The notes beneath the pieces are model-generated. The model saw nothing but the letters and a program-made list of their open reading frames with translations, did not search any database and was not told the origin of the DNA. This document shows, in pieces, positions 6,469 through 13,264 of a stretch of DNA of 13,264 nt. The translations under genes were made by a program, and so were the position numbers. Source of the DNA: Verrucomicrobiota bacterium. Its GTDB lineage: Bacteria > Verrucomicrobiota > Verrucomicrobiia > Limisphaerales > JADLHS01. How positions within the stretch are numbered: the first letter of the stretch is position 1; every line of letters begins with the position of its first letter. Location: NCBI GenBank assembly GCA_025360895.1, contig JANYBF010000207.1, positions 1 to 13,264 of the forward strand, given 5' to 3'.

Positions 6469-7356
6469 TTACAAATCATAGGCGCCGCGCCAATGGAGTT
6501 TACGCCGCAAGGCTTCGAAGAACGAACTGTCCGCCAACTGCATGAGCCGGATGGTGTGCCGGCTGCGGCGAACGGTGACCGCGTCTCCGGGCGCGAGGAC
6601 GCTGATCACCTGGCCGTCGGCGCTGAGGATGGTGGCCGGCGTCGGACTGATCGGTTTGATGCGGATGGTCGCACTCAACGGCACAATGAGCGATCGGTTG
6701 GAAAGCGTGTGCGGGCAGATCGGGGTGAGGGCAAACACTTCGGCGGTTGGAAGAACCACCGCTCCGCCGGCCGCGAGGGAATAGGCGGTGGAACCGGTGG
6801 GGGAACTGACGATCAGACCATCGCACCGATAGCGGGTCAGTGGATCGCCATTCACGTCCACTTCGAGTTCGATCAGGCGCGAGACTTCGCCGCGCCCGAT
6901 GACAATGTCGTTGAGCGCGACGTGACGAACTGGGCGTCCTTCCCGCCGGCTGGTGGCTTCGATGAGGGCGCGCCGTTCGAATTTGAATTCACCGTACCAG
7001 AGCCGTTTGAGCGCTGGCTCCAATTCGTCGGACGATACCGCTGTGAGAAAACCGAGGCCGCCGATGTTGATGCCGAGCATGGGGGTCGGGGAACCGGCAA
7101 TTTCATGCGCGGCGCGGAGCATGGTGCCATCGCCCCCGAAGACGAGCAGCAGATCCACGCTGCGCGCCAAGGCGGCGGCGTTGGTGCAAACCGTGGCGTC
7201 GAGGCGGGCGAGTTGGGCGGTCGCCGGGTCGCAAAAGACTTTTCGCCCGGTGGCCCGGATCAACTTTTCGGCCCGGCGCACGACCCGGGCGCAAGTCGGC
7301 TTTTCGGAATTTCCGATCAACCCGATGCGCTGGATTTGCTCAACCGTTTTTTTCAA
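6469..7356 (-). CDS. nadK: NAD kinase
   Basis: This 295-residue enzyme phosphorylates NAD+ to NADP+ with ATP or polyphosphate in the cytoplasm and is the main source of NADP. The family hallmarks are present in order. LVFGGDGTMLRAAHE (71-85) carries the GGDG phosphate-binding motif. GINIGGLGFLT (95-105), ALNDIVIGRG (147-156), the conserved DGLIVSSPTGSTAYSLAAGG block (179-198) and LSADGQ (244-249) follow. The start is TTG at 7354-7356: a TGA lies immediately upstream in frame, and the first residues, MKKTVEQIQRIGLIGN, fit the family's opening strand. It overlaps the end of tlyA by 17 bases, which implies translational coupling. The tlyA-nadK order is common in bacteria, often followed by recN, which is absent here. 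Confidence 0.96.
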   Translation of the reverse strand: MKKTVEQIQRIGLIGNSEKPTCARVVRRAEKLIRATGRKVFCDPATAQLARLDATVCTNAAALARSVDLLLVFGGDGTMLRAAHEIAGSPTPMLGINIGGLGFLTAVSSDELEPALKRLWYGEFKFERRALIEATSRREGRPVRHVALNDIVIGRGEVSRLIELEVDVNGDPLTRYRCDGLIVSSPTGSTAYSLAAGGAVVLPTAEVFALTPICPHTLSNRSLIVPLSATIRIKPISPTPATILSADGQVISVLAPGDAVTVRRSRHTIRLMQLADSSFFEALRRKLHWRGAYDL

Positions 7357-8083
7357 TCAATACCAGAAATTCTTTATTGCCCGCCGGCCCGAGCAGGGGG
7401 GACGCCGTTACCGCGCACCAGCGCAGTGGGGTTTCCCCGGCGACAAACACCTGCAACTCGCGGAGCACGCGCTCGTGGATCGCCGCGTCGGTGATTACGC
7501 CCGCGCCCTTGTCGGCTTCGGCCTTGCCCGCCTCGAACTGCGGCTTGATCAACGCGACGATTCTACCGGGTGCGCGCAACAATGCAACGGCGGGGGGCAG
7601 AATTTTCCGCAGCGAGATAAAGGAGCAATCAATGACGATGAGGTCTGCGGGCGCAAACGGCTGGGGAAACTGGGCGGGTGTGAGATGACGGGCGTTGGTT
7701 TTCTCCATGACTTGGACCCGGGCGTCGCGGCGAAGTTTCCAAGCCAACTGGCCGTGGCCGACATCCACCGCGAAAACCTGCTTGGCACCCGCCTGTAACA
7801 GGCAGTCGGTGAAGCCGCCGGTGGAGGCGCCCAGATCAATCGCCGTTTGACCGGTTACGGTCAGTTGAAAATACTGGAGGGCGTGCTCGAGTTTGTGGCC
7901 GCCCCGGCTGACAAATTTTTCGGGGGTGGCCAGGGTGAGATTATCCTCGGGGCGTACAGAATCACTGGCTTTGCGCGCCGGGTGCCCGTTAATCAGCACC
8001 TGGCCAGCCATGACGGCGCGTTTGGCTCGCTCTCGGCTGTCACAGATTCCACGCTCTACAAGTGCCTGATCGAGGCGAGTCAT
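7340..8083 (-). CDS. tlyA: TlyA-family rRNA 2'-O-methyltransferase (S4 + FtsJ domains)
   Basis: This 247-residue protein has the TlyA two-domain layout. An N-terminal S4 RNA-binding domain (RLDQALVERGICDSRERAK, 3-21, and VLINGHPARKASD, 29-41) is joined by SRGGHKL (59-65) to an FtsJ/RrmJ-like Rossmann methyltransferase. SAM-binding and catalytic landmarks are DLGASTGGFTDCLL (83-96), AVDVGHGQLAWKLR (105-118), IDCSFISLRKILP (151-163), LIKPQFE (178-184) and GPAGNKEFL (232-240). K64, D152, K180 and E238 fit the K-D-K-E tetrad of ribose 2'-O-methyltransferases. Mycobacterial TlyA methylates 16S and 23S rRNA and affects capreomycin sensitivity; some homologues are called hemolysin A, but here the RNA role is favoured. 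Its end overlaps nadK. Confidence 0.94.
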   Translation of the reverse strand: MTRLDQALVERGICDSRERAKRAVMAGQVLINGHPARKASDSVRPEDNLTLATPEKFVSRGGHKLEHALQYFQLTVTGQTAIDLGASTGGFTDCLLQAGAKQVFAVDVGHGQLAWKLRRDARVQVMEKTNARHLTPAQFPQPFAPADLIVIDCSFISLRKILPPAVALLRAPGRIVALIKPQFEAGKAEADKGAGVITDAAIHERVLRELQVFVAGETPLRWCAVTASPLLGPAGNKEFLVLIEKNG

Positions 8084-8107
8084 GCCGCGAAGATAACGGA
8101 GCGGGGG

Positions 8108-8130
8108 AAAAATTCACGCACCTTTGTGCG
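8108..8130 (-). terminator. Intrinsic-terminator-like hairpin after the pilT module
   Basis: On the minus strand CGCAC-AAAG-GTGCG (8130 down to 8117) forms a perfect 5-bp GC-rich stem with a tetraloop, followed four bases later by five T residues (8112-8108). It lies 46 bases beyond the stop of the receiver-like gene and 25 bases before tlyA, in the largest gap (92 bases) of the minus-strand run. It probably ends the pilus transcript. The stem is short, so termination may be partial. Confidence 0.45.
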
Positions 8131-8175
8131 GCATTGCTGCGAGTCGCGGCGGGCTGACGGTGACGGCGCTTTTGC

Positions 8176-8646
8176 CTAACGCGTCGTCGTCGCGTAGAGG
8201 CGTGCCTGCACTTCGTTGTAACTGTGCAGGAACATCTGGTTGTCGGCGACCGACTTTTCAATGAGTTGTTTAATGAGAAACAGCTCGGAACTGTTGATGA
8301 CGGCATGCACGCTTTGCTGGAATGCTTGCAGGGGGGTAAAGGTCTGGAAAGATTCACCCAGCAACACGATGGTCGCGTGGCGGCGCTGGTTCATGGGCAT
8401 CTGCTGCAAGGCTTGCAGGGTGAGGTTTTCTTCGAGGGTGTTGGCGGCAAACCGCTCCTCAACGATGACGACCTGATAGCGCACCTGGCTGAAGCGGAGA
8501 AGGAAATCGCTGTGCGTCGCGGCGGTGTGAACCTTGTAACCCAGTTCCTGCAAGGCAATTTTCACCGCATCCAACCATTCGGGGGTCGAGAAGGCGAGCA
8601 GCGCAGGTTTGTCGGACGCGCTGATGAATTCGAATTGATCGTTCAT
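8176..8646 (-). CDS. Receiver-like (CheY-fold) protein lacking a phosphorylation Asp
   Basis: This is a 156-residue protein whose ATG is three bases after the stop of the second pilus ATPase, so it belongs to that operon. It looks like an alternating beta/alpha receiver fold: a first strand PALLAFS (14-20), helix STPEWLDAVKIALQELG (20-36), strand YKVHTAA (37-43), helix SDFLLRFS (46-53), strand YQVVIVEERF (57-66), then RHATIVLLGES (89-99) and VHAVINSS (113-120). K126 follows. At the phosphoacceptor position, the end of the third strand, there are glutamates (E63, E64) instead of Asp, and the acidic pair after strand one is absent. It is therefore probably a phosphorylation-independent pseudo-receiver that acts by protein contact. 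The context suggests tuning of pilus retraction. The fold assignment rests on pattern alone and is moderate; an uncharacterised pilus accessory protein is the alternative. Confidence 0.6.
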   Translation of the reverse strand: MNDQFEFISASDKPALLAFSTPEWLDAVKIALQELGYKVHTAATHSDFLLRFSQVRYQVVIVEERFAANTLEENLTLQALQQMPMNQRRHATIVLLGESFQTFTPLQAFQQSVHAVINSSELFLIKQLIEKSVADNQMFLHSYNEVQARLYATTTR

Positions 8647-8649
8647 AGG

Positions 8650-9858
8650 TTACTTGATTTTAAGAGTGCCGGCGGATATCGGACGGGCGCTGCCCAAGGG
8701 ATCGATCAATCCTTTCATGCGGAGCGAGCCGGCGGTGGTCGTGATTTCGCCCCGGGCCTTTTTCATGTTATCCATGCCGCGGGTAAGGGTGCCGCGTTTG
8801 GAACAGTAGAGCAGGGCATTTTCCTCCGTGATTTGGCCCAGTTCGAAGGACTCAAGCGCCGCCTGATCAAAGGTGCGCCAGCCGAAGGCGTAGTTGGCCT
8901 CAATGATTTCGTAAAAGCTCTTGCCCTCGCTTTCGCCGAGGCGGATCGATTCTTGGGTGCGGAGGTTGGAGCCCATGATCTCCAGCAGGGCGTGCCGGCC
9001 ACCACCGACCCGGGGGACAAGCCGTTGGCTAACAACCCAGCGCAACGAGTCGGCGAGGCGCAATCGAATTTGTTCCTGTTCCTCCGGCTCGAACATACCC
9101 AAAATGCGGTTGATGGTCTGGCCGGCGTCAATCGTGTGCAGCGTACTCACGACGAGGTGTCCCGTCTCCGCGGCGCTCAAAGCAATACTGACGGTCTCGC
9201 GATCGCGCATTTCGCCAACCAGAATGACCTTGGGCGCCTGGCGCAAGGCGGCGCGCAGACCGCTGGAGAAACAATCAAAGTCGGTGCCTTGTTCGCGTTG
9301 ATTGAATGTGGCACAGACACTGGGATACACGAACTCCACCGGGTCTTCGAGGGTGACAATGTGAACCGATTTGGTCAGGTTGATCTCGTTGAGGACGGCC
9401 GCCAAGGTGGTGGATTTGCCGGAACCAGTGGCGCCCGTGACCAGGACCAAGCCGGTTTTTTCGCGGGGAATTTGCTGGAGAATTTCCGGAAATTTTAACG
9501 TGGCGAGCGTGGGGATGACGGTGTTGAGTTTGCGGCAGACGATGGAGTAATGGCCACGTTGGGAAAAAATATTGACGCGAAAACGGGCGCGTTCCCCAAG
9601 TTGGAAGGACGTGTCACAGGAGCCTTTGCGCATCAAGTCTTGCAAGTGCCACTGGTTCTCACCCACGAGGTTGAGCGCAATCGCTTCACTCTGATAAGGC
9701 GTGAGCCGGTCGAGTGCCGGTTCGAGCGGGACTGGTTTGAGTTCGCCGTAGGCTTCCACTTGCAGCGGGCGGTTGACAGTGAAGAGCAAGTCGGAAACTT
9801 CCGGCTGCGAATCCAGCATCGTGGTCAGGAAATAGTCCAGTTCCGGGCGGCGCATCAT
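8650..9858 (-). CDS. Second PilT/PilU-type pilus retraction ATPase
   Basis: This 402-residue secretion-superfamily ATPase carries the full set of motifs. They are Walker A GATGSGKST (142-150), an Asp box LEDPVEF (170-176), a Walker B region KVILVGEMRD (210-219) with the catalytic glutamate, and a His box TGHLVVSTLHT (232-242). The N-terminal PAS-like domain of PilT proteins precedes them, and an extra tail of about 40 residues follows the usual end. The protein differs clearly from the neighbouring pilT product in both terminal regions, for example SDLLFTVNRPLQ near the start. It is thus a PilU-like partner and not a recent duplicate. PilU proteins assist PilT in depolymerising type IV pili for twitching at the inner-membrane base. 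It starts four bases after the pilT stop with tandem ATGs (MM); either could serve. The symbol pilU is plausible but not proven from sequence alone. Confidence 0.92.
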   Translation of the reverse strand: MMRRPELDYFLTTMLDSQPEVSDLLFTVNRPLQVEAYGELKPVPLEPALDRLTPYQSEAIALNLVGENQWHLQDLMRKGSCDTSFQLGERARFRVNIFSQRGHYSIVCRKLNTVIPTLATLKFPEILQQIPREKTGLVLVTGATGSGKSTTLAAVLNEINLTKSVHIVTLEDPVEFVYPSVCATFNQREQGTDFDCFSSGLRAALRQAPKVILVGEMRDRETVSIALSAAETGHLVVSTLHTIDAGQTINRILGMFEPEEQEQIRLRLADSLRWVVSQRLVPRVGGGRHALLEIMGSNLRTQESIRLGESEGKSFYEIIEANYAFGWRTFDQAALESFELGQITEENALLYCSKRGTLTRGMDNMKKARGEITTTAGSLRMKGLIDPLGSARPISAGTLKIK

Positions 9859-9862
9859 AATT

Positions 9863-10957
9863 TTAGGTCTCGTCTTCTTCCGGTGGGTGGGCCAAGAGAG
9901 GCCGGAATTTGCGTTTATCGAGCGATTTTTCGTAGGCCTCTTCGGGCGAAATGCGTTTCATCCGCACATGTTCCATGATGGCGTCGTCTAGGGGTTGGTT
10001 GCCCAATCGCTTGCCGACTTGAATCATGCCTGGAATCTGGTGGGTTTTGCCTTCCCGGACCAGATTGGCAATGGCCGTGGTAAACACCAGAATCTCCAAT
10101 GCCGCGACCCGACCTTTTTTGTCAATCCGCTTGAATAAATTCTGCGCGATAATGCCCTTGAGCGATTCGGATAAAGTGGTGCGGATTTTATTTTGCTGGT
10201 CTGCCGGAAACACGTCAATGATGCGGTCCACGGTCTTGGCCGCGCTGGGGGTGTGTAGGGTGCCGAATACCAAGTGACCGGTATTGGCTGCCAAAATCGC
10301 CATTTCAATGGTTTCCAGATCGCGCATTTCCCCGATCAAGACCACGTCTGGGTCTTCGCGTAACGCGCCTTTGAGTCCGGCCGCAAAACTTTTCGTGTGC
10401 AAGCCTACTTCCCGTTGATTGACCAGGCAGTTCTTGCTCTCATGCACGAACTCGATCGGGTCTTCCATCGTGATGATATGATCCCGGCGGTTCTTGTTTA
10501 CGTAATCCAGCATCGTTGCAAGCGTGGTGGATTTGCCGGAGCCCGTCGGGCCGGTGACGATCACCAAGCCTTTGTGGAGCATGGCGAATTTCTTCAGAAC
10601 CGCAGGCAGTGGGGCGTCGAACTTCTCAAAATCTTCAAAGGAGAGGACCTTGCTGGGAATCTGCCGGAAGACGGCGCCGATCCCGTTTTTCTGGTTGAAG
10701 AAATTGGCGCGGAAGCGGGAGATATTCGGGATTTCGTAACCAAAGTCCACATCGCCGGTTTCTTCAAAGATTTTGATCTTATATTCCGGTGCGATTTCGT
10801 ACAACATCGCTTTGAGCGCATCATTTTCGAGCGGCGGATGCTCGACGCGCTGGAGTTCGCCGTTGATGCGCAACATCGGATTGTTACCCGCCGAGAGATG
10901 CACATCGGAGGCCTTCTGTTCAAACATCAAGTTGAAGAATGAATCAATCTTTGCCAT
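9863..10957 (-). CDS. pilT: Type IV pilus retraction ATPase PilT
   Basis: This 364-residue protein is close to the usual PilT length and organisation. The N-terminal domain has the PilT-typical ASDVHLSAGNNPMLRINGEL (16-35). The ATPase core holds Walker A GPTGSGKST (136-144), Asp box MEDPIEF (164-170), Walker B DVVLIGEMRD (204-213) and His box TGHLVFGTLHT (226-236). AIANLVREGK (295-304) is the AIRNLIRE-type C-terminal signature of PilT, with one Arg changed to Ala. It forms a hexameric cytoplasmic motor that pulls pilin subunits back into the inner membrane, driving twitching and surface sensing. It is the first gene of the pilus module and diverges from the MidA-family gene across 63 bases. 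No pilin or assembly genes lie in this window. Confidence 0.96.
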   Translation of the reverse strand: MAKIDSFFNLMFEQKASDVHLSAGNNPMLRINGELQRVEHPPLENDALKAMLYEIAPEYKIKIFEETGDVDFGYEIPNISRFRANFFNQKNGIGAVFRQIPSKVLSFEDFEKFDAPLPAVLKKFAMLHKGLVIVTGPTGSGKSTTLATMLDYVNKNRRDHIITMEDPIEFVHESKNCLVNQREVGLHTKSFAAGLKGALREDPDVVLIGEMRDLETIEMAILAANTGHLVFGTLHTPSAAKTVDRIIDVFPADQQNKIRTTLSESLKGIIAQNLFKRIDKKGRVAALEILVFTTAIANLVREGKTHQIPGMIQVGKRLGNQPLDDAIMEHVRMKRISPEEAYEKSLDKRKFRPLLAHPPEEDET

Positions 10958-11020
10958 AAATTCTTTGCAATCCGTTTCCCACTAAGCTAAACCCGCACCA
11001 CTTAATCCGTTGACCAGCCT
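10958..11020. promoter_or_regulatory. Divergent promoter region, pilT / MidA-family gene
   Basis: The 63 bases between two divergent start codons must contain at least the start-proximal parts of both promoters. No clear -35/-10 pair or Shine-Dalgarno could be assigned by eye. The pilT side has only GCAAAGAATTT before its ATG, and the other side has none before its TTG. Confidence 0.35.
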
Positions 11021-12178
11021 TTGAATAGTCTTTCTGAGAAAATCCGGGGTGAAATTGCCGTCCAAGGGGCGATTCCGTTCGCCCGTTTTATGGAACTGGC
11101 GTTGTATTGTCCTGATACTGGATTCTATGAAACGGATGATGACACCATTGGGCGGCCCGGGGATTTTTATACCAGTGTGAGCGTGGGATCCGTTTTTGGT
11201 GAACTGCTTGCGCTCCAATTCGCCGAATGGATGGTTCAATACTTGATTGGACCGACAACGTTGCCGCTAAACCAGATCGGTAAAACGGGGTTAGGATCCC
11301 AGACAACCGCAGATAACAAGTGTTTGCTCATCGAAGCTGGCGCGCACGATGGCCAGTTGGCGAGGGATATCCTGACTTGGCTGCGGGGGCGGCGACCGGA
11401 GCTATTCACGCAAGTGGAATATTGGATCATTGAGCCTTCGATTCGCCGGCGGCAGTGGCAAAGTGCAACCTTGGTAGAGTTTTCCCAGCATATTCGCTGG
11501 GCCGATTCGTTAGCAATGGTGGGGCAAGCCAAGCCAAGTTTGACTGGGATTATTTTTGCCAACGAGCTCCTCGACGCCATGCCCGTTCACCGAATGGGCT
11601 GGGATGCCTATCGGCAAGTGTGGTTTGAGTGGGGGGTTGCTTGGAAGGACGACGAATACTCATGGGTACGCTTGCCCCCAGCTCAGACGAAGTTAATCAT
11701 TCCACCACGCATTGCGCCGGAGTTGATCAAAGTTTTGCCGGATGGTTTTACCACGGAGATCTGCCCGATGGCGGCGAAGTGGTGGGGTGACGCCGCTGGG
11801 GTTTTGCAACGAGGTAAATTATTGACCTTTGATTACGGGTTGGAGAGTGAGGAATTCTTCGCCCCGCACCGCACGAAGGGAACGCTGCGTGCCTATCGGA
11901 ATCACCAACAGAGCAATGATGTTCTCGCTGATCCCGGGCAACAGGACATCACCGCGCATGTAAACTTTTCCATGATTCGTAATGCGGGCGAGGCCGCCGG
12001 ATTGCGAACCGCGCCGTCGGCAACGCAGGCGGCATTTCTCACGGGTATCGCGGAACGATTTTGGCAGGACCCGGCGCGCAATGGAACCTGGACGGCGAAA
12101 CAAAGCCGTGAATTTCAAACCCTCATTCATCCCCAGCACCTGGGCCGGGCATTCCGTGTGCTGTTGCAGGCGCGGTAG
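11021..12178 (+). CDS. MidA/NDUFAF7-family SAM-dependent methyltransferase (COG1565, DUF185)
   Basis: This 385-residue protein has the characteristic opening SEKIRGEIAVQGAIPFARFM (5-24) and LYCPDTGFYE (28-37). GRPGDFYTSVSVGSVFGELLA (44-64) follows, then the SAM-binding LIEAGAHDGQLARDIL (103-118). IIEPS (136-140), the family hallmark IIFANELLDAMPVHR (177-191), LLTFDYG (267-273), GTLRAYRNHQ (287-296) and DPGQQDITAHVNF (304-316) complete the pattern. The eukaryotic relative NDUFAF7 dimethylates an arginine of a complex I subunit. Bacterial roles are less certain, and the substrate here is inferred only to be protein arginine. The start is TTG: an in-frame TAA lies 18 bases upstream, and the family's first residues begin right after it. 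No complex I gene is present nearby. Confidence 0.92.
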   Translation: MNSLSEKIRGEIAVQGAIPFARFMELALYCPDTGFYETDDDTIGRPGDFYTSVSVGSVFGELLALQFAEWMVQYLIGPTTLPLNQIGKTGLGSQTTADNKCLLIEAGAHDGQLARDILTWLRGRRPELFTQVEYWIIEPSIRRRQWQSATLVEFSQHIRWADSLAMVGQAKPSLTGIIFANELLDAMPVHRMGWDAYRQVWFEWGVAWKDDEYSWVRLPPAQTKLIIPPRIAPELIKVLPDGFTTEICPMAAKWWGDAAGVLQRGKLLTFDYGLESEEFFAPHRTKGTLRAYRNHQQSNDVLADPGQQDITAHVNFSMIRNAGEAAGLRTAPSATQAAFLTGIAERFWQDPARNGTWTAKQSREFQTLIHPQHLGRAFRVLLQAR

Positions 12179-12279
12179 TGTGGCTAGATTGCTTCAACCA
12201 AGCACACCAGATAAATGAGCCCGCAAATATCTTGCATCAGGCCGGTTTGGTTGCATTTTAGAGACTCAAATTTGCAGGC

Positions 12280-13173
12280 ATGAATAAAATGAAAGGCATA
12301 ATACTCGCGGGCGGGGCGGGATCGCGGTTGTATCCGCTGACGCTCGTCGCGAGCAAACAACTCCAGCCGGTTTATGATAAGCCGATGGTTTATTATCCGC
12401 TCACGACTCTGATTGAGGGCGGCATTCGGGAGCTTTGTCTCATTTCCACGCCCCATGATCTGCCGCGCTTTAGACAATTACTCGGTGATGGCAGCCGTTT
12501 CGGGCTGACCATTGATTATCGCGAGCAGGCCAAACCCGCCGGCATTGCGCAGGCATTTCTGATTGCGGAATCCTTTATCGGTAACGACAACGTGGCATTG
12601 ATTCTCGGTGATAATATTTTTTATGGTGGCGATGGGTTCAATAAGGCGTTTGCGGAGTTCAATGGCGGGGCGACGATTTTCGGCTATCACGTCAACGATC
12701 CAGAACGCTACGGGGTGGTGGAGTTCAACGCAGCGAGTCAGGCAATTTCGATTGAGGAAAAACCCAAATCACCCAAGAGCAACTACGCTGTCCCGGGGCT
12801 CTACATTTTCGACAACGAAGTGGTGGCGCTGACCAAAGCGCAGCAGCCGTCGGCGCGTGGTGAGTTGGAGATCACTGATCTAAATGTCTCCTATTTGCGG
12901 TGGGGAAAGTTGCGCGTGCAGCGGTTGGCGCGCGGATTCGCCTGGCTGGACGCCGGCACGAGCAGCAGTCTGCACGAAGCGAGCGCATATGTGCAGACCA
13001 TTGAAAAACGGGCCGGCGTGAAAATTGGGTGTCCGGAGGAAGCAGCTTTCCGCGCGGGCTTTCTGTCCCTGGCCCAACTGAGTGACCTTGCGGACCAGAT
13101 GCCCAACTGCGAATACCGGGCCTATCTTTGCGACGTGGTCGCGGAAGCTAAACGACTCACAATTCAAAAATGA
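12280..13173 (+). CDS. rfbA: Glucose-1-phosphate thymidylyltransferase
   Basis: This 297-residue enzyme (RmlA/RfbA) joins dTTP and glucose-1-phosphate to give dTDP-glucose and pyrophosphate, the first step to dTDP-L-rhamnose and related sugars. The nucleotide-binding loop is GIILAGGAGSRLYPLT (6-21), followed by SKQLQPVYDKPMVYYPL (25-41). Later come EQAKPAGIAQA (82-92), LGDNIFYG (109-116), GYGVV-type RYGVVEF (143-149), EEKPKSPKSNYA (159-170), ARGELEITDLN (192-202) and WLDAGT (222-227). These are near-complete matches to the long-form RmlA. The ATG at 12280 has a GCAGG only a few bases before it; the second ATG (12289, M4) is better spaced and would give MKGIILAGG. Its stop overlaps the next gene by ATGA, so a nucleotide-sugar operon continues rightward. 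Confidence 0.96.
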   Translation: MNKMKGIILAGGAGSRLYPLTLVASKQLQPVYDKPMVYYPLTTLIEGGIRELCLISTPHDLPRFRQLLGDGSRFGLTIDYREQAKPAGIAQAFLIAESFIGNDNVALILGDNIFYGGDGFNKAFAEFNGGATIFGYHVNDPERYGVVEFNAASQAISIEEKPKSPKSNYAVPGLYIFDNEVVALTKAQQPSARGELEITDLNVSYLRWGKLRVQRLARGFAWLDAGTSSSLHEASAYVQTIEKRAGVKIGCPEEAAFRAGFLSLAQLSDLADQMPNCEYRAYLCDVVAEAKRLTIQK

Positions 13174-13264
13174 TTCTTCTACTCGGGGGCACCGGCTATA
13201 TCGGTCAGGCGTTCAAAAAGGAACTGGAACGGCGGTCGCGCCCGTTTATAAACGTTTCGCGGTC
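13170..13264 (+). CDS. NAD(P)-binding sugar-nucleotide enzyme, N-terminal fragment
   Basis: The last 95 bases encode the first 31 residues of a protein that begins MILLLGGTGYIGQAF. A hydrophobic first strand is followed by GGTGYIG, the GxxGxxG dinucleotide-binding loop of extended short-chain dehydrogenases (RmlD, RmlB, GalE and relatives). The ATG shares four bases (ATGA) with the end of the thymidylyltransferase gene, so the two are translationally coupled. Together they suggest a dTDP-sugar pathway. Which enzyme it is cannot be decided from this fragment; a dTDP-4-dehydrorhamnose reductase-like or epimerase/dehydratase protein is likely. Confidence 0.8.
   Translation, partial: MILLLGGTGYIGQAFKKELERRSRPFINVSR

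Noticed and set aside
6463..7494. Plus-strand open frame of 343 codons opposite nadK and the end of tlyA
   Set aside because: The minus strand carries unmistakable NAD kinase motifs; the antisense translation is Gly/Arg-rich and featureless.
8224..9498. Plus-strand open frame of 424 codons opposite the second PilT-type gene
   Set aside because: It is antisense to an ATPase with complete Walker and His motifs. Its translation shows no family motifs, and the length is explained by the codon usage of the true gene.
12190..12204. Small hairpin TGCTT/AAGCA after the MidA-family gene
   Set aside because: The stem is five bases and AT-rich with no T-tract; too weak to call a terminator.

Overview
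The window is a stretch of bacterial chromosome, about 55-60% GC by eye, with ordinary gene density and no mobile element, CRISPR array, tRNA or rRNA that I can see. The gene mix suggests a Gram-negative, non-sporulating, surface-active bacterium, probably of the Planctomycetota-Verrucomicrobiota group and perhaps a Limisphaerales/Pedosphaera-like verrucomicrobium. It includes a CotH-type kinase with EF-hands, a tandem pair of type IV pilus retraction ATPases, a GspG-like pseudopilin-fold protein, a LacI regulator and rhamnose-type nucleotide-sugar genes. Several genes start with TTG, and Shine-Dalgarno sequences are weak or absent. The taxonomic call is inference, because no marker gene for taxonomy is present.

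Layout: (A) 1-658, minus strand: a small two-helix membrane protein overlaps, by a TAATG junction, a zinc-ribbon membrane protein that runs off the left edge. (B) 885-2192, minus: a Ste24-like M48 membrane metalloprotease. (C) 2193-2631: a divergent non-coding region of about 440 bases with a perfect 8-bp hairpin and short direct repeats. (D) 2632-4704, plus: a secreted CotH-family protein with an EF-hand pair at each end of the kinase-like core. (E) 4737-4865, minus: a 42-codon protein-like stretch with no start codon, probably a gene remnant. (F) 4915-10957, minus: seven co-directional genes. In transcription order they are pilT, a second PilT/PilU-type ATPase, a degenerate receiver-like protein, tlyA, nadK, a LacI-family regulator and a GspG-like membrane-anchored protein. 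A terminator-like hairpin after the receiver-like gene probably separates the pilus unit from the tlyA-nadK unit. (G) 11021-12178, plus: a MidA/NDUFAF7-family methyltransferase, divergent from pilT. (H) 12280 to the right edge, plus: a glucose-1-phosphate thymidylyltransferase overlapping by ATGA the start of an NAD(P)-binding sugar-nucleotide enzyme.

How the genes work together: the pilT pair and the receiver-like gene form a compact twitching-motility module with intergenic gaps of 4 and 3 bases. tlyA and nadK overlap and are a familiar housekeeping pair. The right edge looks like the beginning of a dTDP-sugar (rhamnose-type) cluster for surface polysaccharide. I see no convincing new multi-gene system. 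The parts most worth a second look are the EF-hand/CotH architecture, the receiver-like protein attached to the pilT pair, the unexplained 42-codon remnant, the left-edge membrane protein pair and the start region of the CotH gene.
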